Assembly (NCBI RefSeq): GCF_026343335.1 | Contig: NZ_JAPELX010000001.1 | Location: 7,936,001-8,000,000 of the forward strand | Source: Streptomyces sp. NBC_00078 | GTDB taxonomy: Bacteria > Actinomycetota > Actinomycetes > Streptomycetales > Streptomycetaceae | Length of the DNA stretch: 64,000 nucleotides | Direction: 5' to 3' | Shown here: positions 1 to 8,100 of the stretch, one piece after another | Layout of the letters: each line of letters begins with the position of its first letter | How positions within the stretch are numbered: position 1 is the first letter of the stretch | Notes under the pieces: generated by a model | The model's database searches: none | Seen by the model: only the letters and a program-made list of their open reading frames with translations | What the model was told of the DNA's origin: nothing | Translations under genes and position numbers: made by a program

Positions 1-1491
1 GACAACGTCGGCCGGATGGTCTACGACCAGCGGACCAGCGCCGACTACACCGAGGCGGCGGCGGTCGCCGTCAACTCGGGCAACGACCTCATCATGGCCA
101 CACCGCAGTTCTTCGAGGGCGCCCAGGAGGCGGTCGCCCGCGGCATGGTCGACGAGAAGCAGATCGATGACGCGGTACGGCGGGTGCTGCGGCCGAAGTT
201 CGAGCTCGGGCTCTTCGAGGACCCCCGTGCCCCCGACCCGGAGCGGCAGGCGCAGGTGATCGGCTGCCGCCAACACGCCGACCTCAACCTCGAGACCGCC
301 CGACGCTCCCTCGTGCTGCTGCGCAACAAGGAGATCCTGCCCCTGGACGGCGGGCTGACCGCGGACGGCACCGGTCGCGCCGCAGGCACGGGCACGCCGC
401 GCACGATAGCGGTCATCGGCCCCAATGCCGACAGCCCGGAGGCCATGCTCGGCGACTGGGCGGGTGCCACCGGCCAGGTGCCGTGGATGCCCGAAGGACA
501 CCCACGCGAGTTGGTGGAGACGGTGCTGGACGGCCTGCGCGCCGTCGTCCCCGCCGACTGGACGATCACGCACGCCCGCGGAGCCGACATCGAAAGCCCC
601 GCCTTCGACCCCGACCAGTGGGTCACCGGGCCCGACGGCCAACCGCAGCCGCCCGCCTTCATCCCCGCCCCAGTCGACGAGGCACAGCTTCGGGAGGCCA
701 CCGCCGCGGCAGAGGCCGCCGACTGCGCCGTCGTGGTCGTGGGAGACACCATCGCCCTGACGGGCGAGGTGCGCTCCACGGCCACCCTCGACCTCCAGGG
801 AGGCCAGATCGCGCTGCTGGACGCGGTCGCCGCCACCGGCACACCCATGATCGTCGTACTCGCCCAGTCCAAGCCGAGCACCCTCCCGGACTCCGCACTG
901 AACGCGGCAGCGCTCATCGAGGCGTTCAACCCGGGCATGCGCGGCGGCCGCGCCATCGCCGAACTCCTCCTCGGCCTCACCGAACCCAGCGGCCGGCTCC
1001 CGGTCTCCTTCGCCCGCCACGTCGGACAGCAACCCGTCTTCTACAACCAGGTGCGCGGCCAGCACGGCGACCGCTACGCGGACCTCACCCAGGACCCCCA
1101 GTTCGCGTTCGGCGAGGGCCTGAGCTACACCACCGTCACCTACTCCGACCTCGTCGTGCACGACGACGACGTGTCCGCGGACGGCACCGTCCACGCCACG
1201 GTCCGGCTCACCAACAGCGGCAGCCGTCCGGCACTGGAGACGGTCCAGGCGTACGTCAGCGACCTGACCACCAGCGTCACCTGGGCCGAGCAGGAGCTGA
1301 AGGCGTTCACCCAGGTCGTGGTCCCTCCCGGCGACAGCGTGGACGCCCGCCTGAGCGTCCCCGCCTCGCAGTGCTCCATCGTCACGGCCGACAACCGCCG
1401 CGTGGTCGAACCAGGAGAGTTCGCCCTTCGCGTCGGCCCCAGCTCACGACGGCAGCAGCAGCTCAGCGCGGGCTTCCGCATCCGGGCCTGA
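1..1491 (+). CDS. Glycoside hydrolase family 3 beta-glucosidase, C-terminal part (gene starts before the window)
   Basis: The frame is open from base 1, so the 5' end lies outside; about 496 residues are visible. They show the end of the GH3 barrel domain (LIMATPQF strand and following helix), then the GH3 C-terminal alpha/beta domain beginning at ARRSLVLLRNKEILPL, and a fibronectin-III-like C-terminal domain (roughly the last 110 residues). Family members release terminal beta-linked glucose or xylose from oligosaccharides. The catalytic Asp of the barrel (SDW motif) would be upstream of the window, so activity cannot be judged here. No signal peptide can be assessed. A strong hairpin follows the stop codon. 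The neighbouring GH32 fragment suggests a former sugar-use locus. Confidence 0.9.
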   Translation, partial: DNVGRMVYDQRTSADYTEAAAVAVNSGNDLIMATPQFFEGAQEAVARGMVDEKQIDDAVRRVLRPKFELGLFEDPRAPDPERQAQVIGCRQHADLNLETARRSLVLLRNKEILPLDGGLTADGTGRAAGTGTPRTIAVIGPNADSPEAMLGDWAGATGQVPWMPEGHPRELVETVLDGLRAVVPADWTITHARGADIESPAFDPDQWVTGPDGQPQPPAFIPAPVDEAQLREATAAAEAADCAVVVVGDTIALTGEVRSTATLDLQGGQIALLDAVAATGTPMIVVLAQSKPSTLPDSALNAAALIEAFNPGMRGGRAIAELLLGLTEPSGRLPVSFARHVGQQPVFYNQVRGQHGDRYADLTQDPQFAFGEGLSYTTVTYSDLVVHDDDVSADGTVHATVRLTNSGSRPALETVQAYVSDLTTSVTWAEQELKAFTQVVVPPGDSVDARLSVPASQCSIVTADNRRVVEPGEFALRVGPSSRRQQQLSAGFRIRA

Positions 1492-1533
1492 AAAAAACGC
1501 CGCTTGAAGACCACACGGAGGCCGCTCGAAGCC

Positions 1534-1567
1534 CCCGCCCAGCCGATCCCTGACCCGGCTGGGCGGG
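1534..1567. terminator. Rho-independent-type hairpin after the GH3 gene
   Basis: Perfect 12-bp inverted repeat CCCGCCCAGCCG / CGGCTGGGCGGG around a 10-nt loop, 42 bp after the GH3 stop. It lacks a clear T-tract, as is usual for Streptomyces hairpin terminators. It sits just before the GH32 fragment start. Confidence 0.65.
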
Positions 1568-1595
1568 CCCCTCCGAACCACCGAAAGGCACGCGC

Positions 1596-1866
1596 GTGTC
1601 CACCCCTCCCCGCGATCCGCACCACCCCGTCGCGCACCTGCGCCCGCCCCGCAACTGGATCAACGACCCCAACGGGCTGGTCTTCCACGACGGCCACTAC
1701 CACGTCTCCTACCAGTACAACCCGTACGGAGCGACCCACGCGAACATGCACTGGGGCCACTTCCGCAGCCCCGACCTGCTGAGCTGGGAGCCGCTGCCGA
1801 TCGCCCTGGCCCCGACCCCCGGTGGCGTGGACGCCGACGGCTGCTTCTCCGGCAACGCCGTCTCCG
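1596..1866 (+). pseudogene. Glycoside hydrolase family 32 (levanase/sucrase-type), N-terminal fragment
   Basis: The first about 90 residues match the GH32 five-bladed propeller start: the WINDPNG motif carrying the catalytic nucleophile Asp, then the YQYNPYG and MHWGH segments and a CFSGNAV segment. Similarity stops near base 1866, where the sequence runs into a serine recombinase fragment read on the other strand. A GH32 enzyme needs about 450-500 residues, so about four fifths of the gene is gone. The intact gene would have cleaved beta-fructosides such as sucrose or levan. The start GTG at 1596 is preceded by a purine-rich ACCGAAAGGC stretch. Confidence 0.8.
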
Positions 1867-2081
1867 GTGAGGATGACCCGGCAGGGCCGGGCGTGCGCCT
1901 TGACCTCCTGCGCCGTCCTCGGCGCCTCCTCGAACCGGGGGCGGGCCTGCACGCGGGTGCTGATCTTCTCGCTGTAAATCTTGGCGCTCGGGATGCCGTG
2001 TTTGCTGAGCGCGTCGAGCTGGGAGTCGAGTTCCTGCCCGAGCGTCGAGCCGCGGGGGTAGCCGATGCGGATGTCGTCGCT
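1866..2081 (-). pseudogene. Serine recombinase (resolvase/invertase family), N-terminal fragment
   Basis: Read on the minus strand, residues DIRIGYPRGSTLGQELDSQL and onward match the catalytic domain of resolvases, including the Ser in the R-x-S-x3-Q context and the later KAHA...CRVILT strand. The fragment is about 72 residues and ends exactly where the GH32 fragment ends. The catalytic domain is incomplete and the helix-turn-helix is missing, so it is dead. It is probably the remnant of a Tn3-like or IS607-like element that broke the GH32 gene, followed by deletion. Confidence 0.7.
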
Positions 2082-2381
2082 CGGCAGGTCTGGGTCGATC
2101 GGCGCGGGGTGCCGGGGCGCCGCGGCCGGCGGCCGCAGCGCCAGCCGGGGCACTTGGTGAAGCGGCGGGTGTGGTAGGCGGAGGCGACCGCGCCGCCGTG
2201 CGGTCCGCTGGGCGGTTCTTCGCCGCAGCCTCCGACCTCACGGTCGGTGGGCCGTCATACGTGCCAGTCACTACCCGCTCTTCCCGTCTCCTTGAACGTC
2301 CAACCAGGTGGAAGGAAGAGCGGGGGACAGTCGAAAGCGCTCAGGTTTATCGGCCTGCCACTGGATCCAGGAGACAGGCAC

Positions 2382-2465
2382 TTGTCCATACGCGCTGCCG
2401 TGGCAGTGGTGTTGACCGCCGCCGAGCGCCACCGGCTGAAGAAGATGGCTTACGGTCACCCGACG
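2382..2465 (+). pseudogene. IS630-like transposase, N-terminal scrap
   Basis: About 26 residues read SIRAAVAVVLTAAERHRLKK followed by MAYGH, which resembles the start of actinobacterial IS630-family transposases. There is a TTG start with an upstream GGAGACAGG ribosome-binding-like site. Similarity ends after MAYGH and the rest of the transposase is absent. This is the only recognisable content in the 500 bp between the recombinase fragment and the secreted peptide gene. Confidence 0.45.
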
Positions 2466-2601
2466 CCAACCCGTCAACCATCAACTGAGACTCGACAGGG
2501 CTATACGGGGGACCGACGAAATGCATGCATCGGAGCGATTGTCACAGGACGCCACCCTTTGGTGATGGTGACCTTCGATAGCGGCGGCCGTTGATCAGAT
2601 C

Positions 2602-2826
2602 ATGATGAAGCGAAGCATCCTCACCACTGCCCTTCTCACTGTCGGCACGGCCCTCCTCGCTGCTGTACCAGCCCACGCAGGAATCCTCGACGGCAGCGCC
2701 AACAACGCCGACGTCCTTGCCCATATCGGGCTGCTGAACACGAACATCAACAGCGACGTGACGAGCAACGAGCTCAAGAACGCCAACACCCGCGCCGAGG
2801 GCAAGGGGAACAACTCCATCCTCTGA
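2602..2826 (+). CDS. Small secreted peptide (74 aa precursor)
   Basis: The protein starts MMKRS, followed by a hydrophobic stretch of about 15 residues and an AHA-type signal peptidase I site near residue 25. The predicted mature peptide is only about 48 residues. It is Asn-rich (DGSANNADV, LNTNINSD) with no cysteine, and ends GKGNNSIL. I do not recognise a named family; it does not have the chaplin GNTI/CGN pattern or rodlin features. The ribosome-binding site is weak (purines at 2580-2590), and ATG at 2605 is an equally good start. Upstream lies IS debris; downstream is the convergent ImmA gene. Secretion is well supported, function unknown. Confidence 0.7.
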   Translation: MMKRSILTTALLTVGTALLAAVPAHAGILDGSANNADVLAHIGLLNTNINSDVTSNELKNANTRAEGKGNNSIL

Positions 2827-2838
2827 TTGGCAAGACGC

Positions 2839-3402
2839 TCACTGAGGCCCCACATACCCCAACGACGCCTCGATCCGCCCCGCCAGATGATCGCGCTGCA
2901 CCCGCCCCCGCAGTGCCGAACCCACAAGCCACGTACGGCACTTGCTGGCGAGGAGCAGGCCGAAGGCCTCGGCCTCCTGCTCGTCGGCCAGGTCGAAGCG
3001 ACTGCGGGCGGCCACCTTGCGGACGGCGGCCCTCAGGTCGGCGTCGTCGCCGAGCAGCCGGGCCGCGACCTTGGCGCCCTCGACGTGAAGGCCGCCGTGC
3101 CCGGCCCTGATGTGCCACAGCTCGTGCCCGAGGATCACCAACTGGTGGTCCGGCGCGGTCCGTTCCTCGATCACGACGAGATCCTGGTCGGTCATGTCGA
3201 GCCACAGCCCGCTCGCCGTGCCGGCCGGGAAAGCGGCCGTGCGGAAGTGGACGGGCCGGCCGCGGCGCCTGCTCATCGCGTCGCACAGCGCGCCGTACAG
3301 GTCCGCGGGCAGGGACGGTGCGGCAAGGGTGAGCTCGCCGACCAGCTCGGCGCACAGGCGGCGCATGTCCCTGCCGATGCCCACACCTCTGCCCAGGCTC
3401 AC
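2839..3402 (-). CDS. ImmA/IrrE-family metalloprotease
   Basis: The 187-residue protein carries the zinc metalloprotease motif HELWH near residue 90, with a downstream EQEAEAF segment that can supply the third ligand. Family members cleave or inactivate partner XRE repressors. I chose the GTG at 3402 because it overlaps the stop of the upstream XRE gene as GTGA, implying translational coupling. A longer frame up to 3444 would start inside that gene without need. Order and overlap say that the XRE protein is its partner. The family is established; the substrate is inferred. Confidence 0.85.
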   Translation of the reverse strand: MSLGRGVGIGRDMRRLCAELVGELTLAAPSLPADLYGALCDAMSRRRGRPVHFRTAAFPAGTASGLWLDMTDQDLVVIEERTAPDHQLVILGHELWHIRAGHGGLHVEGAKVAARLLGDDADLRAAVRKVAARSRFDLADEQEAEAFGLLLASKCRTWLVGSALRGRVQRDHLAGRIEASLGYVGPQ

Positions 3403-4052
3403 GACTCGGGCCGTTTGACGCTCTCCAGGAGCATGTCCAGCCACTCCGCCACCTTGTCGCGGTGCTGGTCGGTGGGCAGTTGCGCGGCCCGCCAGGCGAT
3501 CCCGCGGACGCCGTGGTCCTGCAGCAGCCGCTCCAGCGGGCCGTCGGCGGCCGCGGCCGCCTCCCGCTCGGCGAGTTTGTGCAGCAGTTCCTGCTCGGTG
3601 CTCTGCAGGGCGCCCGTGAGGGCCTCGGGATCCTCGGCCGTGAGGAATCCGGCGTGCACCCGGAAGAAACGCTGGATGGCGTCGCAGTGCTCCATGGTGG
3701 GACGCCGGTCGCCGTTGATGAGTGCGCCCGCCTGCTGGCGGGACATACCCGCGCCGTCGGCGATCTCCTGCTGGGTGTACTTGCGCCCGTTGGGCTTGAG
3801 CCGGGTGTGGCGCAGCAGGTCCAGTCGCTGAAGGAAGCGTGCCTGCACATCGGGCTCGCCCGCCGGACGGCCGCTCAGCAGGGCCCTGACCACGGGCTCG
3901 GCGACCCCGGAGGCGGCGGACAGCCGGCCGGTGTCGAAGACCTCCGCATGCGGCACGCCGAGCCGGTCGGCGAGCGCGGCGACGCGAGCGACGACGGCCG
4001 GCAGCGCTGCGGTCGTCGCCGTGGTGCCCGGACCCTCGAAGCCATCCGTCAC
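3399..4052 (-). CDS. XRE-family transcriptional regulator, partner of the ImmA-type protease
   Basis: This 217-residue protein has a helix-turn-helix in its middle (KYTQQEIADGAGMSRQQAGA, then a recognition segment with INGDRRPTMEHC). The N-terminal half and the Glu/Ala-rich C-terminal half are less conserved. GTG at 4052 is preceded by GTAGGAGAT, a good ribosome-binding site; the open frame continues further upstream to 4154 without one. It overlaps the ImmA gene by GTGA. XRE/ImmA pairs act as protease-relieved repressors in mobile elements and stress regulons. The intergenic region up to 4275 would hold the operators shared with the divergent gene. Confidence 0.85.
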   Translation of the reverse strand: MTDGFEGPGTTATTAALPAVVARVAALADRLGVPHAEVFDTGRLSAASGVAEPVVRALLSGRPAGEPDVQARFLQRLDLLRHTRLKPNGRKYTQQEIADGAGMSRQQAGALINGDRRPTMEHCDAIQRFFRVHAGFLTAEDPEALTGALQSTEQELLHKLAEREAAAAADGPLERLLQDHGVRGIAWRAAQLPTDQHRDKVAEWLDMLLESVKRPES

Positions 4053-4275
4053 CGACAGATCTCCTACGTTTCTCACAGGCTTCTCACTAGCGGTTGCCGT
4101 GAACTCGACGGAGATTACCGGGTAGTTCGAACTCGCATCCAGGTGTCGCCACAACTGTGGCCAATTTCAGCCGTCAACCAGCATGAAATGCCACGATAGT
4201 TGACACCACTCAAGTCGGGGCCGCAGGATCAAGGCGCCGCGTGAAGGCCGCAGAGGCAAGAGGGGTGACCTCCCG

Positions 4276-4938
4276 ATGGCACATCAGGCAGGAGGGCAGT
4301 GGTCCGTACCGCGGCCCGTCCCCGAGAGTCTCGAAGCCCAGGCGTATCTGCAGGACTACGCCACCCTCCTGGAGGCCGTCCCTTTTCCGTCCGTCGTCCT
4401 CGACCACCGCTGGGACGTTGTTCTCGCCAACAATGCTTTCGCGTCACTTTTCGGCGAGGTGGGCCCGCACCCGACTGCCATGCCGGGTGAGAACTTCCTC
4501 AGGTTCGTCCTCTTCCACCCGGACGCGGCCACGGTTCTCGGCGAGCACGAGTCGAGCTGGTTCCTGCCGATGCTGGCGCACTTCGCCGCCGCCGTCGAGC
4601 AGTACGGCCACGACCACGGACTCCAGTCCATCCGGCGCGACATCGCCCAGGACCCGATCATGGAGGCCGCCTACCGGCAGGGGCTGCCGCACTGGATCCG
4701 CGCGGTGGGTGAACAGGCCGTGGCGCACGACGGCGCCGTACGCCCCCTGATGCACCCCGATCCCCGCTGGGGCGCCACCGATTGCCGTGTCGTGGACGAG
4801 ACGCCGAGGACGCTGCAGGGCTTGGGGTACACGCGGATGACGCTGGTCCTGCGGGAGACCCGCCGGGACCGGGCCAAGGCCCGCAGACCGCGCCCTGTGG
4901 CGGCGCACCTGAGGGTCGTGCCGGCCCCCGGGGCCTGA
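4276..4938 (+). CDS. Stand-alone MmyB-like ligand-binding (PAS-like) domain protein
   Basis: The 220-residue protein resembles only the C-terminal sensor half of MmyB-type XRE regulators: PSVVLDHRWDVVLANNAFA, then FLRFVLFHPDA and a helix-rich stretch. The N-terminal helix-turn-helix normally preceding this domain is absent; there is no room for it because the gene starts about 20 residues before the PAS-like core. It is divergent from the XRE/ImmA pair with a 223-bp gap. It could be a small-molecule sensor that acts through a protein partner. The Arg-rich tail (about residues 195-210) is odd and may be unstructured. Confidence 0.75.
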   Translation: MAHQAGGQWSVPRPVPESLEAQAYLQDYATLLEAVPFPSVVLDHRWDVVLANNAFASLFGEVGPHPTAMPGENFLRFVLFHPDAATVLGEHESSWFLPMLAHFAAAVEQYGHDHGLQSIRRDIAQDPIMEAAYRQGLPHWIRAVGEQAVAHDGAVRPLMHPDPRWGATDCRVVDETPRTLQGLGYTRMTLVLRETRRDRAKARRPRPVAAHLRVVPAPGA

Positions 4939-5146
4939 CCACCTTCGACGAGATCGTGGTGACGACGCCCACGGCGCGCCCGGGGAGCGAGACGCTGCCG
5001 ATCTGGATCTTCAACAACATGCCCCGCCCGCAGCGGGCGCGCCGGTGGTGAACGTGGTCGCGGCCGTGCTCGTGCTGCTGTCCGTCGTCCCGATCCACGT
5101 GGCTCAGCGGCTTTCGGCGGACAGGGTCGCGGCAAGCCGCGTGTGA
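4935..5146 (+). pseudogene. Spermidine/putrescine-type ABC permease, C-terminal remnant with frameshift
   Basis: Translation of 4935-5040 reads LTTFDEIVVTT followed by ETLPIWIFNNM, the conserved end of PotC/PotB-like permeases. After a one-base phase change near 5040 the next frame reads VVNVVAAVLVLLSVVPIHVA and then QRLSADRVAASRV before a TGA at 5144. That is the last transmembrane helix and cytoplasmic tail. Only about 70 of about 270 residues survive. Its position just before the hydroxyproline operon suggests that a dedicated uptake system once preceded these genes. Confidence 0.75.
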
Positions 5147-5197
5147 GCGCTGTTCCCGGCCGTTCCGGCCGTTCCAGGTCATTCTCAGGGTCGGCGA

Positions 5198-5253
5198 TAT
5201 GTGACATAGTACTGATGTGAGTCAGCGTTATGTGACATGGTACTGACGTGAGT
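5198..5253. promoter_or_regulatory. Tandem 25-bp direct repeat spanning the operon start (probable GntR operators)
   Basis: Two copies, 5198-5222 and 5229-5253, match at 23 of 25 positions with a 31-bp period (three helical turns). Each contains GTGACAT-N7-AyGTGAG, an imperfect dyad. The second copy includes the GTG start codon of the first operon gene at 5248. No AGGAGG-like site precedes that GTG, so the mRNA may be leaderless. Tandem, turn-spaced operators fit a dimeric FCD-type GntR repressor such as the one encoded at the end of the operon. Confidence 0.6.
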
Positions 5254-6399
5254 AGGCCTCTGACCTGCGACGTCGTGGTCGTCGGCGCCGGCATGGTGGG
5301 CGCCGCCTGTGCCCTGTACGCATCCAGCGCGGGCCTGGACGTCGTCGTCGTGGACCGTGGCCCGGTGGCCGGCGGCACCACCGGCGCAGGTGAGGGCAAC
5401 CTCCTCGTGTCCGACAAGGAGCCCGGCCCGGAGCTCGACCTCGCGCTCCTCTCGAACCGCCTGTGGGCCGAGCTGGCGCAGGAGTTCGGCGAGGCCGTCG
5501 AGTACGAGCCCAAGGGTGGAGTCGTGGTCGCCACCTCACCCGGCGGTCTCACCGCGCTGGAGCGCTTCGCCGCCGGGCAGCGTGCGGCCGGAGTCGTCGC
5601 CGAAACCGTATCGGGCGACACGCTGTACGGCCTCGAACCCCGGCTCGCCCCCGGTCTTCCCGGCGCCGTGCACTATCCGCAGGACGCCCAGGTGATGCCC
5701 GCCCTGGCCGCCGCCCACCTCCTCCGGGCCTCGGGCGCCCGCCTGCACACCGGCCGGACCGTGACCGGAGTCCTGCGCACAACGGACCGTACGGTGCTCG
5801 GAGTTCGCACCGACATGGGCGACATCCACGCCCCGGCGGTGGTCAACGCCGCCGGCACCTGGGGTGCCGAAATCGCCGCGCTCGCGGGCACCTTCCTGCC
5901 GGTCCTCCCGCGCCGCGGCTTCGTCCTCGTCACCGAACCGCTCCCGCGCATGGTCCACCACAAGGTGTACGCCGCCGACTACGTGGCCGACGTGGCCAGC
6001 GACTCGGCCGCGCTGCAGACCTCGCCGGTCGTGGAGGGCACGGCAGCGGGACCGATCCTGATCGGCGCAAGCCGCGAACGGGTCGGCTTCGACCGGACGT
6101 TCTCACTGCCCGCCGTGCGTGCCCTCGCGGCGGGCGCGACCCGGCTGTTCCCCTTCTTGTCCGACGTCCGCGTCATCCGCTCCTACGCGGGCTTCCGCCC
6201 GTACATGCCCGACCACCTGCCCGCCATCGGCGCCGACCCACGGGTGCCAGGCCTCTTCCACGCCTGCGGGCACGAGGGCGCGGGCATCGGGCTGGCCACC
6301 GGCACCGGTCACCTGATCGCGCAGGTGCTGACAGCGAAGACGCCCGACCTCGACCTGACTCCGTTGCGCCCCGACCGTTTCCCGGAGGAGGCCGTGTGA
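5248..6399 (+). CDS. FAD-dependent D-amino-acid/D-hydroxyproline dehydrogenase, DadA-like subunit
   Basis: A 383-residue DAO-type flavoprotein. The N-terminal Rossmann motif is VVVGAGMVGAACA with the second-strand acid in VVVVDRG. A C-terminal HACGHEGAGIGLATGTG segment closes the FAD site. The length matches the catalytic subunit of heteromeric D-hydroxyproline/D-proline dehydrogenases (HcnC/LhpB type). It is the first gene of a tightly packed operon and overlaps the next gene by GTGA. Together with the two following genes it should oxidise cis-4-hydroxy-D-proline to the cyclic imine and pass electrons onward. The substrate is inferred from the epimerase and deaminase downstream. Confidence 0.85.
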   Translation: MSRPLTCDVVVVGAGMVGAACALYASSAGLDVVVVDRGPVAGGTTGAGEGNLLVSDKEPGPELDLALLSNRLWAELAQEFGEAVEYEPKGGVVVATSPGGLTALERFAAGQRAAGVVAETVSGDTLYGLEPRLAPGLPGAVHYPQDAQVMPALAAAHLLRASGARLHTGRTVTGVLRTTDRTVLGVRTDMGDIHAPAVVNAAGTWGAEIAALAGTFLPVLPRRGFVLVTEPLPRMVHHKVYAADYVADVASDSAALQTSPVVEGTAAGPILIGASRERVGFDRTFSLPAVRALAAGATRLFPFLSDVRVIRSYAGFRPYMPDHLPAIGADPRVPGLFHACGHEGAGIGLATGTGHLIAQVLTAKTPDLDLTPLRPDRFPEEAV

Positions 6400-6698
6400 A
6401 CTCCCCACTGGAGCTGGCCGGGGCCCACCCGCGCCCGCCGTTCACGGTCACACTGGACGGCCGTGAGATCGAGGCACTGCCAGGCCAGACGGTCGCCGCC
6501 ACGCTCTGGGCGGCGGGGATCACCTCCTGGCGCACCACCCGCGGTGCCGGACGTCCACGTGGCGTCTTCTGCGGCATCGGCGTCTGCTTCGACTGCCTGG
6601 TGTCCGTCAACGACCGCCCGGGCCAACGGGCTTGCCTGGTCTCCGTGCAGCCGGGCGATGCTATCCGCACGCAGGAAGGGACCGGTCACGATGACTGA
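6396..6698 (+). CDS. (2Fe-2S)-binding small subunit of the dehydrogenase (HcnA-like)
   Basis: A 100-residue protein with the plant-ferredoxin-like start FTVTLDGREIEALPGQTVAA and Cys residues in GVFCGIGVCFDC plus a later Cys in QRACLVSV, giving the C-x4-C-x2-C...C pattern of HcnA-like subunits. GTG at 6396 overlaps the stop of the upstream gene (GTGA), and its end overlaps the next start by 8 bp. It should shuttle electrons between the two flavin subunits. Confidence 0.85.
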   Translation: MNSPLELAGAHPRPPFTVTLDGREIEALPGQTVAATLWAAGITSWRTTRGAGRPRGVFCGIGVCFDCLVSVNDRPGQRACLVSVQPGDAIRTQEGTGHDD

Positions 6699-8100
6699 GC
6701 GACCGCACCTCGCCGTGATCGGCGCGGGCCCGGCGGGGCTCGCCGCGACCGTGGCCGCCGCGGCGCACGGCGTCGCGGTCACCCTGCTCGACTCGTCCGG
6801 GCAGGCGGGCGGCCAGTTCTACCGGCAGCCCGCCGCCGGACTCCGCGCCGGCCGGCCGCAGGCGCTGCACCACGACTGGCGGACGTGGGAGCGACTGCGC
6901 GACGGGCTGGACTCGCACGTAAGGGCCGACGCAGCAAGGCACTTGACGGATCATCAGGTCTGGTTCGTCGACCGGCACTCCGGCCGGTTCACCGTGCACG
7001 CCCTGCTCGGCCCCGAGCAGGAGAGCCCGGTGACCGTGCGCGCCGACGCCGTCCTCCTGGCCACCGGAGGGTACGAGAAGGTGCTGCCCTTTCCCGGCTG
7101 GACCCTCCCCGGTGTCGTCACCGCGGGCGGGGCCCAGGCGATGCTCAAGGGCACCCTCGCGGTGTCCGGACGTACCGCAGTGGTCGCGGGGACAGGACCG
7201 CTGCTGCTGCCCGTGGCGACGGGTCTCGCCGCGGCCGGAGTGGAGGTCGCGGCGCTCGTCGAATCCGCCGCTGCCGGGGCGTTCGTACGGCGGACCCGGG
7301 CGCTGGCGGCACAGCCGGGCAAGGTCGCCGAAGGGGCCGGGTACGCCGCCCGGCTGCTGCGGCACCGGGTGCGCGCCCTCGCCCGGCACACCGTCGTCGA
7401 GGCGCACGGCGCGGACCGGCTGGAGGCGGTGACCGTCGCCGCGCTCGACGGCGAGGGCAGGGTGAGGCCCGGTACCGAACGCCGTATCCCCTGCGACACA
7501 CTGGCCGTCGGCCACGGCATGCTCCCGCACACCGACCTCGCCGAGGCCCTCGGCTGCCGCCTCGACGGCCTGAACGTGCACGTCGACGACGAACAGCGCA
7601 CCGACGTACCCGGCGTGTGGGCCGCGGGGGAGGCCACCGGCATCGGCGGCTCGGCCCTCGCGCTGGCCGAGGGCCACATCGCCGGACGGTCCGCCGCCGC
7701 ACGCCTCGGCGGCACCATGCCCGACCCGCGCGAGTGGGCCGCGGCCGTGAAGTCCCGTACGCGACTGCGGGAGTTCTCCGCCGCGCTCGACGCCGTGTAC
7801 GCCCCGCCCGCCCACTGGACCGCGCAGGTCACCGACGAGACCGTCGTGTGCCGCTGCGAGGAGGTCACCAGCGGCACGATCCGGGCGGCCGTGGCGGAGC
7901 TGGGCGCCGGCGATCTGCGCACCGTGAAGCTGCTGACCCGGGCCGGCATGGGCTGGTGCCAGGGCCGGATCTGCGCACCCGCTGTCGCCGGGCTCGCCGG
8001 ATGCGAACTCACCCCGTCCCGGCGGCCGTTCGCGTGCCCCGTACCACTCGGAGTCCTCGCCCGCGAGGACGAACACCCCATCGATGGAGGGCCCTCATGA
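6691..8100 (+). CDS. NAD(P)/FAD oxidoreductase subunit with BFD-like [2Fe-2S] domain (HcnB/LhpE-like)
   Basis: The 469 residues carry two Rossmann motifs: VIGAGPAGLAAT at the N-terminus and AVVAGTGPLLLPVA near residue 170. There is an ATGG...GVWAAGEATGIGG FAD segment, and a C-terminal BFD-like cluster with Cys at VVCRCEE and again at GWCQGRICAP. This layout is typical of the large subunit of hydrogen-cyanide-synthase/D-hydroxyproline-dehydrogenase complexes. ATG 6691 follows CAGGAAGGG. The gene ends in an ATGA overlap with the deaminase gene. The Fe-S cluster presumably receives electrons from the DadA-like subunit. Confidence 0.85.
   Translation: MTERPHLAVIGAGPAGLAATVAAAAHGVAVTLLDSSGQAGGQFYRQPAAGLRAGRPQALHHDWRTWERLRDGLDSHVRADAARHLTDHQVWFVDRHSGRFTVHALLGPEQESPVTVRADAVLLATGGYEKVLPFPGWTLPGVVTAGGAQAMLKGTLAVSGRTAVVAGTGPLLLPVATGLAAAGVEVAALVESAAAGAFVRRTRALAAQPGKVAEGAGYAARLLRHRVRALARHTVVEAHGADRLEAVTVAALDGEGRVRPGTERRIPCDTLAVGHGMLPHTDLAEALGCRLDGLNVHVDDEQRTDVPGVWAAGEATGIGGSALALAEGHIAGRSAAARLGGTMPDPREWAAAVKSRTRLREFSAALDAVYAPPAHWTAQVTDETVVCRCEEVTSGTIRAAVAELGAGDLRTVKLLTRAGMGWCQGRICAPAVAGLAGCELTPSRRPFACPVPLGVLAREDEHPIDGGPS

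Noticed and set aside
5248..8100. Hydrogen cyanide synthase (hcnABC)
   Set aside because: Subunits are homologous, but gene order and the neighbouring epimerase and deaminase point to a D-amino-acid dehydrogenase.
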